A stretch of DNA of 32,299 nucleotides from JBDRZD01 sp964623395 (GCA_964623395.1 CAZUSI010000010.1:1-32299), one strand, 5' to 3'; shown: positions 9,859 through 18,642, counted from the first letter of the stretch. The notes: generated from the letters alone by a model not told the origin. Numbers and translations: made by a program.

Positions 9859-10985
9859 TTTGCAAGTTCAACTGCTTTTTTTGCACCTTCTGCCATACTT
9901 GATACTGTTATTAAGTTTGGCAATCCTTTAAGTATTTTTTTTGCCTCTTCCTCATTTGTTCCTGTCAATCTCACAACTATAGGAATTTCACATTTAATAT
10001 CTTTTAATGCTTCAATCATTCCTTTTGCCACATCATCGCACCTTGTTATCCCTCCAAATATGTTAAAAAATACAACTTTAACATTTTTATCTGATAAAAT
10101 AAGTTCCATTGCCTTTTTAACCTTTTCAGGTGATGAAGATCCTCCAATATCAAGGAAGTTTGCAGGTTCCCCTCCATATTTTTTGATTATATCCATTGTT
10201 GCCATTGCAAGTCCTGCACCATTTACACAACATCCTATAAACCCATCCAATTTTACATAAGAAAGTCCAGCTGATTTTGCAATTAATTCCTTTTCATCTT
10301 CATATGTTAAATCTTTTTCTCCAATTTTTTCTTTATATATATCATAAGCATTATCATCAAGAATAACTTTTGAATCAACTGCAAAAATTTCTTTACCTGA
10401 AATTGCTAATGGATTTATTTCTACCAAAGAAGCATGGCATTCTTTAAATAGTTTTGCCATTTTGTATAATATATCAATTATTTGATTTTGTAATTCTTTT
10501 TCCTCAAAGAACCACATTGCAAGATTCCTTGCCTGATAAGGAGAGATACCCCTTAAAGGTTCATAATAATCCATATAAATACTTTCAGGTCTTTCCTTTG
10601 CTATTTCCTCAACCTCTATCCCTCCTTCTTTTAAACCCATTATAAGCACCTTATCCTTTGCTCTATCAAGTGTTAAACTCAAATAAAGTTCTTTATCTAT
10701 TTCTACTGATTCAGCAACAAGAACTTTCTTAACAGGTAGTCCCTTTATCTTTAAATTTAAAATCTCTCTTGCTTTTTCTATTGCTTCTTCTTTTGAATTT
10801 GCAATTTTAATTCCTCCTGCCTTCCCTCTTCCTCCAACAGGAACCTGTGCTTTTATAATAGCTTTTTTATTTATCTTTTCAAAAATTTCTCCTGCTTTTT
10901 CAGGAGTTTCAGCCACATCCCCTTTTTTAACAGGTATTCCATAGATTTCAAAAAGTTTTCTTCCTTCATATTCTAAGAGTTTCAT
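9855..10985 (-). CDS. sucC: Succinyl-CoA synthetase, beta subunit (ADP/GDP-forming)
   Basis: A 376-residue subunit with the N-terminal ATP-grasp fold (KLLEYEGRKLFEIYGIPV, then KAQVPVGGRGKAGG around 45-58) and the C-terminal CoA-ligase half. The latter has NGAGLAMATMD, PANFLDIGG and the IFGGITRCD motif that meets the phosphohistidine of the alpha subunit. It makes or uses succinyl-CoA with phosphorylation of ADP or GDP. The alpha subunit gene sucD, usually the next gene, is absent here; asd follows with a 4-nt overlap. It must therefore be elsewhere if the enzyme works. Confidence 0.93.
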   Translation of the reverse strand: MKLLEYEGRKLFEIYGIPVKKGDVAETPEKAGEIFEKINKKAIIKAQVPVGGRGKAGGIKIANSKEEAIEKAREILNLKIKGLPVKKVLVAESVEIDKELYLSLTLDRAKDKVLIMGLKEGGIEVEEIAKERPESIYMDYYEPLRGISPYQARNLAMWFFEEKELQNQIIDILYKMAKLFKECHASLVEINPLAISGKEIFAVDSKVILDDNAYDIYKEKIGEKDLTYEDEKELIAKSAGLSYVKLDGFIGCCVNGAGLAMATMDIIKKYGGEPANFLDIGGSSSPEKVKKAMELILSDKNVKVVFFNIFGGITRCDDVAKGMIEALKDIKCEIPIVVRLTGTNEEEAKKILKGLPNLITVSSMAEGAKKAVELAK

Positions 10986-12568
10986 TTTTCCTCCTTTTTT
11001 AAAAATTCTTCAATTTCTTTAGTTTTTTTAAGTATAAGTAAATATAAAGGTATGCTAAATTCCTCAAATTTTAATATGTAATTTTCTTCTTCGGGAATAT
11101 GCTCAATCAAATTTTTAAAAAAATCATCTGCACCTTTACCTGCTATACAAATAATTAATGATTTTTCCATTTCTTTTTTATTAACTTTAAGAGTGCTCCC
11201 TTCAGAAATTGTGCTTTTTAATGTCTCCCACATAAATTTTAAAGATTCTGCTATTTCCTTTGGATCATGGGATGTTCTATAAAATTCATCGAGATTATAA
11301 AAAAATTTTTTAATATTATTTGGTTCAATACCGCTTGAAGATAGTATTTTTATAATTTCATTCAGATTTTTTATTTCTATTTGTCTTAATCCTTCATCAA
11401 AATCTCTATAATTTCCTAAAACCCTTTTAAATATTTCTTTTATTTCCTTATAAATTTCTTCATAAAAAGGTATATTCTTTCTTGATATTCTTAAATCAAC
11501 TATATTTACTTCAACTCCATTACTTTTTGAAGGCGGTTTAACAGAAAGAATTGATATGTTTTCATTATCTTTTATGATTTCTAAGAGCTTCTTTAAATGA
11601 ATTTCGCCTTTTGTTTCTGTTACAAAAATAGTTTTTAAATAAAAGTATTCCCTTGTTGTTCCTAATAAAAAGAAATAAACATGTGGAATAGATGTTTTTT
11701 TTGTTTCTTCAATAAGTTTTGGTAATAAAATCCTTCCTATAATCTCAGGACTTATTCTTATTTTTTCAAAAGCTAATGTCGTAAATTTTTTTAAATGAGT
11801 TTTGATATAGTTTTCTATAAAAGGATGATTTTCAGAAGGCAATGGTTTTTCATTTTCATCGGTAATTTCAAGTCTTATGATTGTAATGCCATCGGGTGTA
11901 GTAAATTGTTTATCAAATTTTCTTTTGAAATTTGGTAATATTTCCCTTAAAATATCTAAAAGGAAATCAAGATGTAAATTTCTATCCCACCATGCCACTG
12001 TTATGCATGTTAAATTTTCTCTTACTGTTTTAATATTTTCTATTTTTACCATCAATTCATTTTTTTCCTTTACTTCTTTCTGAAATTTATAATTTGTTAT
12101 TATTTGTTCTGCAAGGTCAAAAGGGCTCCTTTCTTCTATATAAGACCATGAACGAGAAGAAAAGAAATATTCTGCTTCTTTAAGAATATTCTTTTTATCT
12201 TCTTCAGATTCATTTTTGATTTTGTCAAAAACAGCATTCAAAGTTTCCTTAAATTTTTCTATTTTTATTATTCCGCTTTTTAAAATTTCAATCATTGCAG
12301 GATCATATTCCAAAACAGTTTCTATCTTTCTTTTCATTTCTTCCATTTGTGTTAAAAACCTTTGTTTTTCCTCTTCATTTTTAAACCCTATTTTTATAAT
12401 TAATTTTGCAATATTATCTTCAAGAACCTCACCTTTTAAAAATATAATATTAAATTCTCTTCTATGAATTATTCCAGTCACAACATCTACAAGTCCAGCC
12501 CAATCTTTTGCACTAATATTTATTTCACATTCTTTTTCTTTTATTTCAAAAAAAACTTCACTTTTCAT
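10982..12568 (-). CDS. Large ACT-domain protein of unknown function
   Basis: A 528-residue soluble protein. The N-terminal segment (about 10-62) looks like an ACT domain: INISAKDWAGLVDVVTGIIHRR followed by a strand and an acidic turn, the usual fold for amino-acid-sensing regulators. A second ACT-like segment starts near 183 (RENLTCITVAWWDRNLHL), and the C-terminus (about 465-515) again has ACT-like strand-helix order. The stretch SYIEERSPFDLAEQI and the later YRDFDEG recall the non-catalytic N-terminal half of large NAD-dependent glutamate dehydrogenases, but no dehydrogenase domain follows. It overlaps glmS upstream and sucC downstream by 4 nt each. A regulatory role at the glutamate/2-oxoglutarate node would suit those neighbours but is inference. 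Confidence 0.55.
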   Translation of the reverse strand: MKSEVFFEIKEKECEINISAKDWAGLVDVVTGIIHRREFNIIFLKGEVLEDNIAKLIIKIGFKNEEEKQRFLTQMEEMKRKIETVLEYDPAMIEILKSGIIKIEKFKETLNAVFDKIKNESEEDKKNILKEAEYFFSSRSWSYIEERSPFDLAEQIITNYKFQKEVKEKNELMVKIENIKTVRENLTCITVAWWDRNLHLDFLLDILREILPNFKRKFDKQFTTPDGITIIRLEITDENEKPLPSENHPFIENYIKTHLKKFTTLAFEKIRISPEIIGRILLPKLIEETKKTSIPHVYFFLLGTTREYFYLKTIFVTETKGEIHLKKLLEIIKDNENISILSVKPPSKSNGVEVNIVDLRISRKNIPFYEEIYKEIKEIFKRVLGNYRDFDEGLRQIEIKNLNEIIKILSSSGIEPNNIKKFFYNLDEFYRTSHDPKEIAESLKFMWETLKSTISEGSTLKVNKKEMEKSLIICIAGKGADDFFKNLIEHIPEEENYILKFEEFSIPLYLLILKKTKEIEEFLKKEEK

Positions 12569-14385
12569 TCTACTGTTACACTCTTTGCTAAGTTTCTTGG
12601 TTTATCGACATCACATCCTCTTAAAAGAGCAACATGATAGGCAAAGAGTTGAAGTGGGACTATATTTAAAATTGGTTCAAGGATTGGTATGGTTTTAGGA
12701 ATTATTATAAGTGATTCAGCAATTCTTTTAAGTTCGTTTGTAGGGGTGTCTGTTATTGCTATTATTTTTGCTTCTCTTGCTTTTACCTCCATAACATTTG
12801 ATAACATTTTTTGATAGAGATAATTTTTTGGAATGATTGCAATAACAGGCCAATTCTTATCTATTAAAGCAATTGGTCCATGTTTCATTTCTCCTGCTGC
12901 ATATCCAGTTGCATGTATGTAAGAAATTTCCTTTAACTTTAAAGCACCTTCAAGAGCAGTCACATAATGAAGTCCTCTCCCAATAAATATAGCATTGTTA
13001 AATTTATAATATTTTTTAGCAATTTCAGCAATCTCTTCTTCTTTACCTAATATATAACGAATCTTATCTGGTATCTTTTCAAGCTCCTGTATAATTTCTT
13101 TAAGTTGCTTCTTTTTTATAATGTTTTTCTTATAAGATACAAGAAGACAAATAAGTAGAAGATAAAAAAGCTGTGCAGTATAAGCCTTTGTTGAAGCAAC
13201 CCCTATTTCAGGTCCTGCATTTATATAAATGGTATAATTTGATTCCCTATCTATTGTGCTTCCTTTAACATTTACAATAGAAAGTATAGGTATTTTTTTT
13301 CTTTTTGCAAGTCTTATTCCTTCAAGTGTATCAGCAGTTTCACCTGATTGAGAAACAGCAATCATTAGTGTATTTTTTAAAAGTAAAGGTTCCCTATATC
13401 TAAATTCAGAAGATACATCACTATCTACAAAAATTCTTAAATATTTTTCAAATATATGCCTTGCGTAAAGGGATGCATGATAACTTGTTCCAGCAGCCTG
13501 AAATATTATATGATTCTTGTTTTCAAAAAAATTTAGAAATTCATTTTCCTGTATTTTTATTTCATTCTTTATTATTACCCTCTTTAAATTTTCTTCTATT
13601 ACCTTTGGCTGTTCATGTATTTCTTTAAGCATGAAATAAGGATAACCTCCTTTTTCTATCATATCTTCTTCCCATTCTATATACCTTATTCTCTTCCTTT
13701 TTTCTTTTCCGTAAAAATCGTATACCTTTACATTTTCCTTTTCCATTATAACTATTTCTTCATCATTTAGAGTGATAATTTTTCTTGTGTGAGATAAAAT
13801 TGCAGGTATATCAGAAGAAAGAAGATTTTCCCCTTCACCTATTCCAACTATAAGAGGAGAACCTTTCCTTATCCCTATTATTTTGTCAGGATGAAATTTT
13901 GAAATTATCGCAAGTGCATAAGAACCCTTTAATTCTCTTACAACTTTCAAAACTGTCTTTAAAATGTCTCCATTATAATATTCTTCTAAAAGATGGGGAA
14001 TTACTTCAGTATCCGTTTCTGAGAGAAATTTATGTCCCTTTTTAATAAGTTCTTTTTTTAATTTTTCAAAATTTTCTATTACTCCATTATGAACAACAGC
14101 AAACCTTCTTTTGCAATCAAGATGAGGATGGGCATTCAAATCAGAGGGTTTTCCATGAGTTGCCCATCTTGTATGACCTATTCCAACTTTTGCTTCAAGA
14201 GGTATTCCATTTAAGGAGCTTGCAAGGTCCTTTATTCTTCCTTTTTGTTTTTTAACAAATATTTCATTATTACTTATGAGAGCAATTCCCACCGAGTCAT
14301 AACCTCTGTATTCAAGTTTTTCAAGCCCAACAAGTAAAACACTATCTACATTTTTATTTCCAATATAACCTATTATTCCACACAT
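12565..14385 (-). CDS. glmS: Glutamine--fructose-6-phosphate aminotransferase (isomerizing)
   Basis: A 606-residue enzyme of standard length making glucosamine-6-phosphate from fructose-6-phosphate and glutamine, the first step to UDP-GlcNAc for peptidoglycan and lipopolysaccharide. The class II amidotransferase domain begins MCGIIGYIG with the catalytic Cys2. EYRGYDSVGIA, GHTRWATHGKP and HNGVIEN are all present. Two SIS domains follow (AAGTSYHASLYA, SQSGETADT), and the C-terminus DKPRNLAKSVTVE is the conserved tail that closes the synthase site. Only 3 nt separate it from pilP, so there is no room for a glmS ribozyme leader. It overlaps the ACT gene by 4 nt. Confidence 0.97.
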   Translation of the reverse strand: MCGIIGYIGNKNVDSVLLVGLEKLEYRGYDSVGIALISNNEIFVKKQKGRIKDLASSLNGIPLEAKVGIGHTRWATHGKPSDLNAHPHLDCKRRFAVVHNGVIENFEKLKKELIKKGHKFLSETDTEVIPHLLEEYYNGDILKTVLKVVRELKGSYALAIISKFHPDKIIGIRKGSPLIVGIGEGENLLSSDIPAILSHTRKIITLNDEEIVIMEKENVKVYDFYGKEKRKRIRYIEWEEDMIEKGGYPYFMLKEIHEQPKVIEENLKRVIIKNEIKIQENEFLNFFENKNHIIFQAAGTSYHASLYARHIFEKYLRIFVDSDVSSEFRYREPLLLKNTLMIAVSQSGETADTLEGIRLAKRKKIPILSIVNVKGSTIDRESNYTIYINAGPEIGVASTKAYTAQLFYLLLICLLVSYKKNIIKKKQLKEIIQELEKIPDKIRYILGKEEEIAEIAKKYYKFNNAIFIGRGLHYVTALEGALKLKEISYIHATGYAAGEMKHGPIALIDKNWPVIAIIPKNYLYQKMLSNVMEVKAREAKIIAITDTPTNELKRIAESLIIIPKTIPILEPILNIVPLQLFAYHVALLRGCDVDKPRNLAKSVTVE

Positions 14386-14388
14386 TTA

Positions 14389-14847
14389 TTATTTTGACCT
14401 GAGCGAGTATTTCACCTCTATAGGAGTTCCATATGCTGTTATTTCTACTATAACTTCATTTGAAGTTATAGCCTTTACATACCCCCCCCTTACTTTGTCT
14501 TTTTCCCTTATAAAATAAGCTCTACCATCACTTCCTTCAAAAAGAGCAGCATTTCCTTTATTCCCCCTCAAAATTCCTACAAGTTTTAAAGTAGATAAAT
14601 CTATTTCCCTTTCTTCCTCTTTTAAAGTGACACCTACAAGAGGTTTAAAGGGATCCGTTCTTTCAAGTGCCTGATAAGGATAACCTTTTGGCATAAATGT
14701 GTCTTTTATTGCTGAGGTATCTATTTTAATTTCTTCTGGATTTATTTTTGGCAATTCAAATTTTTCTATTTCTTCTCTTTTTTGTCCTCCCTTACCACAG
14801 TTAATTATAATTCCAAAAACAATTCCTATAATCAAAATTTTTTTCAT
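14389..14847 (-). CDS. pilP: Type IV pilus assembly lipoprotein PilP
   Basis: A 152-residue protein with a short signal ending at a probable lipobox cysteine (IINC, Cys17), then a disordered linker and the PilP beta-domain. The domain runs from ERTDPFKPLVG through LKLVGILRG, ALFEGSDGRAYFIREKDKV and a final strand. PilP links the PilN/PilO inner-membrane heterodimer to the secretin PilQ. The gene overlaps pilO by 4 nt. The pilQ gene that often follows is not here; glmS follows instead. Confidence 0.85.
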   Translation of the reverse strand: MKKILIIGIVFGIIINCGKGGQKREEIEKFELPKINPEEIKIDTSAIKDTFMPKGYPYQALERTDPFKPLVGVTLKEEEREIDLSTLKLVGILRGNKGNAALFEGSDGRAYFIREKDKVRGGYVKAITSNEVIVEITAYGTPIEVKYSLRSK

Positions 14848-15437
14848 TTTGCACCTCCAAATATATAAATTTTTGCTTGCAAAGAACCTTCCAAAGTATA
14901 ATTCTCATCTTCTTTTGAAACTATATTTACATTCCAAGTTGTAATTAATCTTTGAAGTGTAGAAATTTCTGAAAGAAATTCACACAAACTGTTGAAATCC
15001 GATTTTATTTTTAAATCTAAAGGAACCTGTTGTATTGATATTTGAACCGATGGCTGTGTCCCAGTTTTTGTAGGAGAAGGAGTTATTGTTTTATATGGTG
15101 AAGGTGAACCTCTTTTAAGTTCTGTTATTTTTACTGCTGATTCCATTGCTCTTTGAGTTATAAGCCTTATAACATCATCTATTTTTTCTTCTGTTGGTAA
15201 AAGCCTTGCTGAAAGTTCCCATTTGTATTCCAAAGATTTAATTTTTCTTTCTAGGTTCGGTAAATCCCTTACTGCTTGTCTTGCAGAAGAAAGTTTTGCT
15301 TGAAGAGTTTTTAATTCCTCCTGAAGTGTCTTTAATTCCTTTTGCCATTTTGAATAAAAAAGGAAATGATATAAGAGGAAAATTACAAATGAAAAAAGCA
15401 CACTTATTATAAAAAATCTATATTTTCCGATATCCAT
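14844..15437 (-). CDS. pilO: Type IV pilus inner-membrane protein PilO
   Basis: A 197-residue bitopic protein with a transmembrane helix at about 8-28 and a coiled coil at about 30-75 (WQKELKTLQEELKTLQAKL and the following heptads). A periplasmic ferredoxin-like domain follows, with a Ser/Pro/Thr-rich insertion near 108-125. It heterodimerises with PilN and connects the platform to PilP. The order pilM-N-O-P supports the call, since sequence conservation in this family is low. It follows pilN without a gap. Confidence 0.85.
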   Translation of the reverse strand: MDIGKYRFFIISVLFSFVIFLLYHFLFYSKWQKELKTLQEELKTLQAKLSSARQAVRDLPNLERKIKSLEYKWELSARLLPTEEKIDDVIRLITQRAMESAVKITELKRGSPSPYKTITPSPTKTGTQPSVQISIQQVPLDLKIKSDFNSLCEFLSEISTLQRLITTWNVNIVSKEDENYTLEGSLQAKIYIFGGAK

Positions 15438-16034
15438 TTATTCCTCCTTTTTAAAAACCTTAGAAATTACATCAGGGTTTACCTTAATTTCCAGCTGAAA
15501 AACTATAACCTCTACTTTTTCTTCTGTTTTCTTTGAAAAGGATTTAAAAGTCACATCTGAAAATATTTCTGATTTTTTTATGTTTGTGATAAAGTCCGCA
15601 AGTGAAAAAGCTGAGAAGGTTGTTCCTTCAAATGATATTGTTTTTGCCTCAGAATTGTGATTTAATTTATTTATCCATGTGTAAGGAGGCAATATTTTTC
15701 CAATCTCATCAAGGATAATTACTTCACGCACAGTTAATGGTTTTAAATTTTCAATTTCGTTAATAAGTGCTTTAAGTTCTGTTTCTCTTTTTTTAAGATA
15801 TTCAACCCTTTTTACTGCTTCCTCAAGTTTTGCAAGTTCAACTTTTGTTTTTTCAATTCTAAATTTTGTTGTTGCAATTCTTGTTCTTGTTACAGCACAA
15901 CTAAAAAAAATCCATATAAGGGCGATAATTATAACTATTGCTCCTAAAACATCTGTAATTGCTATTGGTGGCAATGTTATCCTTGGTTTTTTAGGAACTA
16001 TTTCCACTTTTGGCATCAAATTTATTTTTATCAT
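15438..16034 (-). CDS. pilN: Type IV pilus inner-membrane protein PilN
   Basis: A 198-residue protein starting MIKINLMPK, the short cytoplasmic INL(M)P motif that docks into PilM. A transmembrane helix at about 28-48, a coiled coil to about 95 and a periplasmic alpha/beta domain (VREVIILDEIGKILPPYTWI, then strands) follow. ATGA overlap with pilM upstream and direct contact with pilO downstream match the usual operon order. Confidence 0.88.
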   Translation of the reverse strand: MIKINLMPKVEIVPKKPRITLPPIAITDVLGAIVIIIALIWIFFSCAVTRTRIATTKFRIEKTKVELAKLEEAVKRVEYLKKRETELKALINEIENLKPLTVREVIILDEIGKILPPYTWINKLNHNSEAKTISFEGTTFSAFSLADFITNIKKSEIFSDVTFKSFSKKTEEKVEVIVFQLEIKVNPDVISKVFKKEE

Positions 16035-16891
16035 ATCACACCTCTCATTGAAAGGCCTATAGCAAGAGGAAATAAAATATTATATTTATCAATGTTTCCA
16101 ATTGCTAAAAGTTTTTCATCGATGTCTATTTTATTAAAGACATTTAACTTTTCAGATGGAACAAGAGTTTTCTCTTCAATTCTTTTTTCTATATCAGGAA
16201 CAGAGGCTCCACCACCTGAAATTATTATTCTATCGGGTTTTTCTTTGCCAGGCAATATTGCAAAACTTTTAATTATAGTGTCACTTACAATTTCTGAAAA
16301 AGAATTACAAATGTCTTTTAAATCTTCCAATTTCCTTTCTTCTTTTCCCATTATTATTTTTTCAGCCTCTGTAGATGTTATNNNNNNNNNNNNNNNNNNN
16401 NNNNNNNNNNNNNNNNNNNNNNNNNNNNNNNNNNNNNNNNNNNNNNNNNNNNNNNNNNNNNNNNNNNNNNNNNNNNNNNNNAGTGCTTCCATCTCATTTT
16501 CTCCTGCATTTGGATTCACTATTGAAACATCAAGTGATACTTCAGAAGGATCATAAGGTATATATTGGTCAGCATTCCATTTTATACTTTCTTTTGCTTC
16601 TTCTATTGGCATTTTTTCAACTTTTATTCTTTTAACTATTATTCCCCTATTTGCTGGCACAAATGTTGAAACATCCCTTGTTTTTGGTTTTTTTTCCTCT
16701 ATGAATTCCTGGATAAATCCTATAATTGTTTCCCTGTCCATTATTTCTCCTTCTACAATTGTATCAGGTGGAAATTCCTTTTCCCAAAGTTCTTTTACCA
16801 CTATTTGCTTACCCCTTTTTTCTACAAATGCTATCTTCAAACTTGATGTTCCTATATCTATTCCTAAAAGTCCCTTTTTTCCTCCCAGCAT
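16031..16891 (-). CDS. pilM: Type IV pilus assembly ATPase PilM, interrupted by an assembly gap
   Basis: An actin-fold cytoplasmic protein that recruits PilN. The N-terminal part (136 codons, 16482-16891) has the phosphate-binding GIDIGTSSLKIA and the PANRGIIVKRI and YIPYDPSEVSLD segments typical of PilM. The C-terminal part (16031-16381) has the adenosine-binding IISGGGASVPDIE. Between them lie 100 N bases. Only about 252 residues are sequenced against about 350 in the family, and the missing segment would hold the second phosphate loop, so the true gap is probably larger than drawn. The start is supported by AGGAGG 5 nt upstream (16897-16902). First gene of the nine-gene operon. Confidence 0.92.
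   Translation of the reverse strand: MLGGKKGLLGIDIGTSSLKIAFVEKRGKQIVVKELWEKEFPPDTIVEGEIMDRETIIGFIQEFIEEKKPKTRDVSTFVPANRGIIVKRIKVEKMPIEEAKESIKWNADQYIPYDPSEVSLDVSIVNPNAGENEMEAXXXXXXXXXXXXXXXXXXXXXXXXXXXXXXXXXXITSTEAEKIIMGKEERKLEDLKDICNSFSEIVSDTIIKSFAILPGKEKPDRIIISGGGASVPDIEKRIEEKTLVPSEKLNVFNKIDIDEKLLAIGNIDKYNILFPLAIGLSMRGVI
16382..16481. other. Assembly gap of 100 N
   Basis: Exactly 100 N bases, a conventional placeholder for a scaffold gap of unknown size, fall inside pilM. For the flanking reading frames to join, the real gap must be 3k+1 bases. Comparison with usual PilM length suggests about 240-300 bases. Confidence 0.95.
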
Positions 16892-16936
16892 ATAAACCTC
16901 CTTTAATTTGACTTTTTATACAAATTTTACATTAAA

Positions 16937-16965
16937 ATTATACATAATTTGAAAAAAATTGTCAA
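16937..16965 (-). promoter_or_regulatory. Perfect-consensus promoter of the pilM operon
   Basis: TTGACA (16960-16965) and TATAAT (16937-16942) on the minus strand are 17 bases apart, again matching consensus at every position. The start should lie near 16930, about 38 nt before the pilM ATG. It seems to be the only promoter of this quality for the nine genes down to the sigma factor, although internal promoters inside genes cannot be excluded. Confidence 0.88.
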
Positions 16966-16983
16966 TTAAAAGAGGATTTTTTT

Positions 16984-17934
16984 ATGTTAAAAATAATATT
17001 AATTTTGCTTATTTTATGGATAGTGGGGTATATTATTTTTAAATATGGAACTAAAATAATACTTAAAGAAGAAAAGGGAGAGATAATAACGATGAAAAAA
17101 ATTTCTCTTAATCCTCTTATTATAATAGTGACTTTTTTTTCTTTATGTTTTTTATACTTTTTGTTAAGTATAAAATATGTGCCAACAGGTTATATTTTAC
17201 TTAAATTTAATATTTTTAATAAAAAATATTCCTTTAACTCAGAAGGATTTCAGATTGTCCCCTTTTTGATTTACAGAACTTATTCTTATGATACAAGGAG
17301 ACAGGAATATACATTATTTCCAGAAGATTTTGTGGAAAGTAAAGAAAAGAAAGAGAATGTTTTATCTTCCTATGTAAAAGAAGGACTTACAGTAGGAATT
17401 GAAATTACAACTTGGTTTAGATTAAATAATGATAAAATTATAGAAATCCATAAAAATATTGGACCTGATTATTTTGATAAAGTGATAAAACCTGTGATTA
17501 AAGGAGTTACTAAAAGTATTATTCCTTATTATTCAATAAGAGAAGTTTATTCAGAGAAAAGAGAAGAGGTAGAAAAGAGAATAGAGGAGAAGGTTAGGGA
17601 AATTTTAGAAAAGGATGGATTTATATTAGAAAAAATAATTTTGAAAGATATTAAGCTTCCACCTGATTTTTTAAAAACTGTTGAGGAAAAGGAAATTGCA
17701 GAGGAAGAAGTAAAAAGGATGGAATATATACTTGAAAAGGAAAGAAAAGAGGCTGAGAGGAAAAAGATTGAAGCAATGGGCAAGGCTGAAGCAATAAGAA
17801 TAATAAGTGAAGAACTTAGAAAGAATCCTCAATACATAAAATATCTATATGTTGATAAACTTTCAGATAATGTTAAGGTCATAATTTCTGATCAAAAATC
17901 CTTTTTAGATTTAAAGGAGGTTATGGAAAAATGA
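16984..17934 (+). CDS. SPFH/prohibitin-like membrane protein
   Basis: A 316-residue protein with a hydrophobic helix at 1-20 and another at about 43-65. An SPFH (band 7) domain follows from about 67, starting VPTGYILLKF and containing DTRRQEYTLFPEDF and LTVGIEITTWFRL. A long charged coiled coil (about 195-275) then leads to KAEAIRIISEEL, the usual end of prohibitin/HflK-like proteins. Such proteins form membrane rings or scaffolds, often around proteases or transporters. AGAGGA lies 7 nt before the ATG. It is divergent from pilM across 92 nt and overlaps the YIP1 gene by 4 nt. Confidence 0.85.
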   Translation: MLKIILILLILWIVGYIIFKYGTKIILKEEKGEIITMKKISLNPLIIIVTFFSLCFLYFLLSIKYVPTGYILLKFNIFNKKYSFNSEGFQIVPFLIYRTYSYDTRRQEYTLFPEDFVESKEKKENVLSSYVKEGLTVGIEITTWFRLNNDKIIEIHKNIGPDYFDKVIKPVIKGVTKSIIPYYSIREVYSEKREEVEKRIEEKVREILEKDGFILEKIILKDIKLPPDFLKTVEEKEIAEEEVKRMEYILEKERKEAERKKIEAMGKAEAIRIISEELRKNPQYIKYLYVDKLSDNVKVIISDQKSFLDLKEVMEK

Positions 17935-18608
17935 AAAGTATAATAAAAGTTCTATATTCTCCAGAAAAGGGATTTAAAGAGATAGAAGAAAAAAGAATAA
18001 ATCCTTTAATTCCTCTTTTAATTTTAATATTATTTTCTCTTATCATAAATCTTTTATATGTAAATTTTGTAATTTATCCAAAAAGATTTGAATTTATTCA
18101 AAGTCAAAATTTACCTCCTGAAAGAAGTGAAATAATGATCAAATTTTTATCAAGAGGTTTCTTAAATTTTCAAATTATATTCAGTTCAATTATTTTCTTA
18201 CCAATAATTATTCTTATAATTTCTTCCTTTTATCATATATTAGTTCCAATTATTGGAGGGTTTTCAGAATTTAATCATGCCCTTTTATATGTTATATGTT
18301 CAAAATTTATAAATATCTTTGCTCATTATGTTAAATTTCCAATTTCTCTTTTAACAAATAAGATACAAGTTCATATGGATTTGGCAATCCTTTTCCCATT
18401 TTTAAATGAGAAAAGTTTTATCTATTTATTTTTAAGTCAGATTGACATATTTACAATTTATTCCCTTTATATAGTTGTATGTGGTATGAATATTCTTTCA
18501 AAAACTCCTAAAAGAAATGCCTTAGTATCTGTTTATTTTTTATGGCTTTTTATTTCAATTATAATTTCAATTTTAGGTCTAAAAACAAGAAGAGGATTTG
18601 GTTTTTGA
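17931..18608 (+). CDS. YIP1-family integral membrane protein
   Basis: A 225-residue polytopic protein. The opening LYSPEKGFKEIEEK with an early helix (about 26-48) is the signature start of bacterial Yip1-like proteins (FxxPxxxFxxI). Further helices lie at about 80-102, 115-130, 160-180 and 195-215. The biochemical role is unknown. In this operon it sits between the SPFH protein and the exporter genes, so it may help assemble or place the exporter. It ends 34 nt before the permease gene, the widest spacing in the operon. Confidence 0.75.
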   Translation: MKSIIKVLYSPEKGFKEIEEKRINPLIPLLILILFSLIINLLYVNFVIYPKRFEFIQSQNLPPERSEIMIKFLSRGFLNFQIIFSSIIFLPIIILIISSFYHILVPIIGGFSEFNHALLYVICSKFINIFAHYVKFPISLLTNKIQVHMDLAILFPFLNEKSFIYLFLSQIDIFTIYSLYIVVCGMNILSKTPKRNALVSVYFLWLFISIIISILGLKTRRGFGF

Positions 18609-18642
18609 AACATTTTTAAGTTTTTAATCGTATTTAATAGAA

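Noticed and set aside
14386..14388. Possible glmS ribozyme or riboswitch before glmS
   Set aside because: Only 3 bases separate pilP and glmS, so no leader structure can fit.
16375..16635. Plus-strand frames spanning the N run
   Set aside because: They are antisense to pilM and depend on undetermined bases.
18605..18638. TTGAAA followed by AT-rich sequence before the permease gene
   Set aside because: No acceptable -10 at normal spacing; the gene is probably read from upstream.
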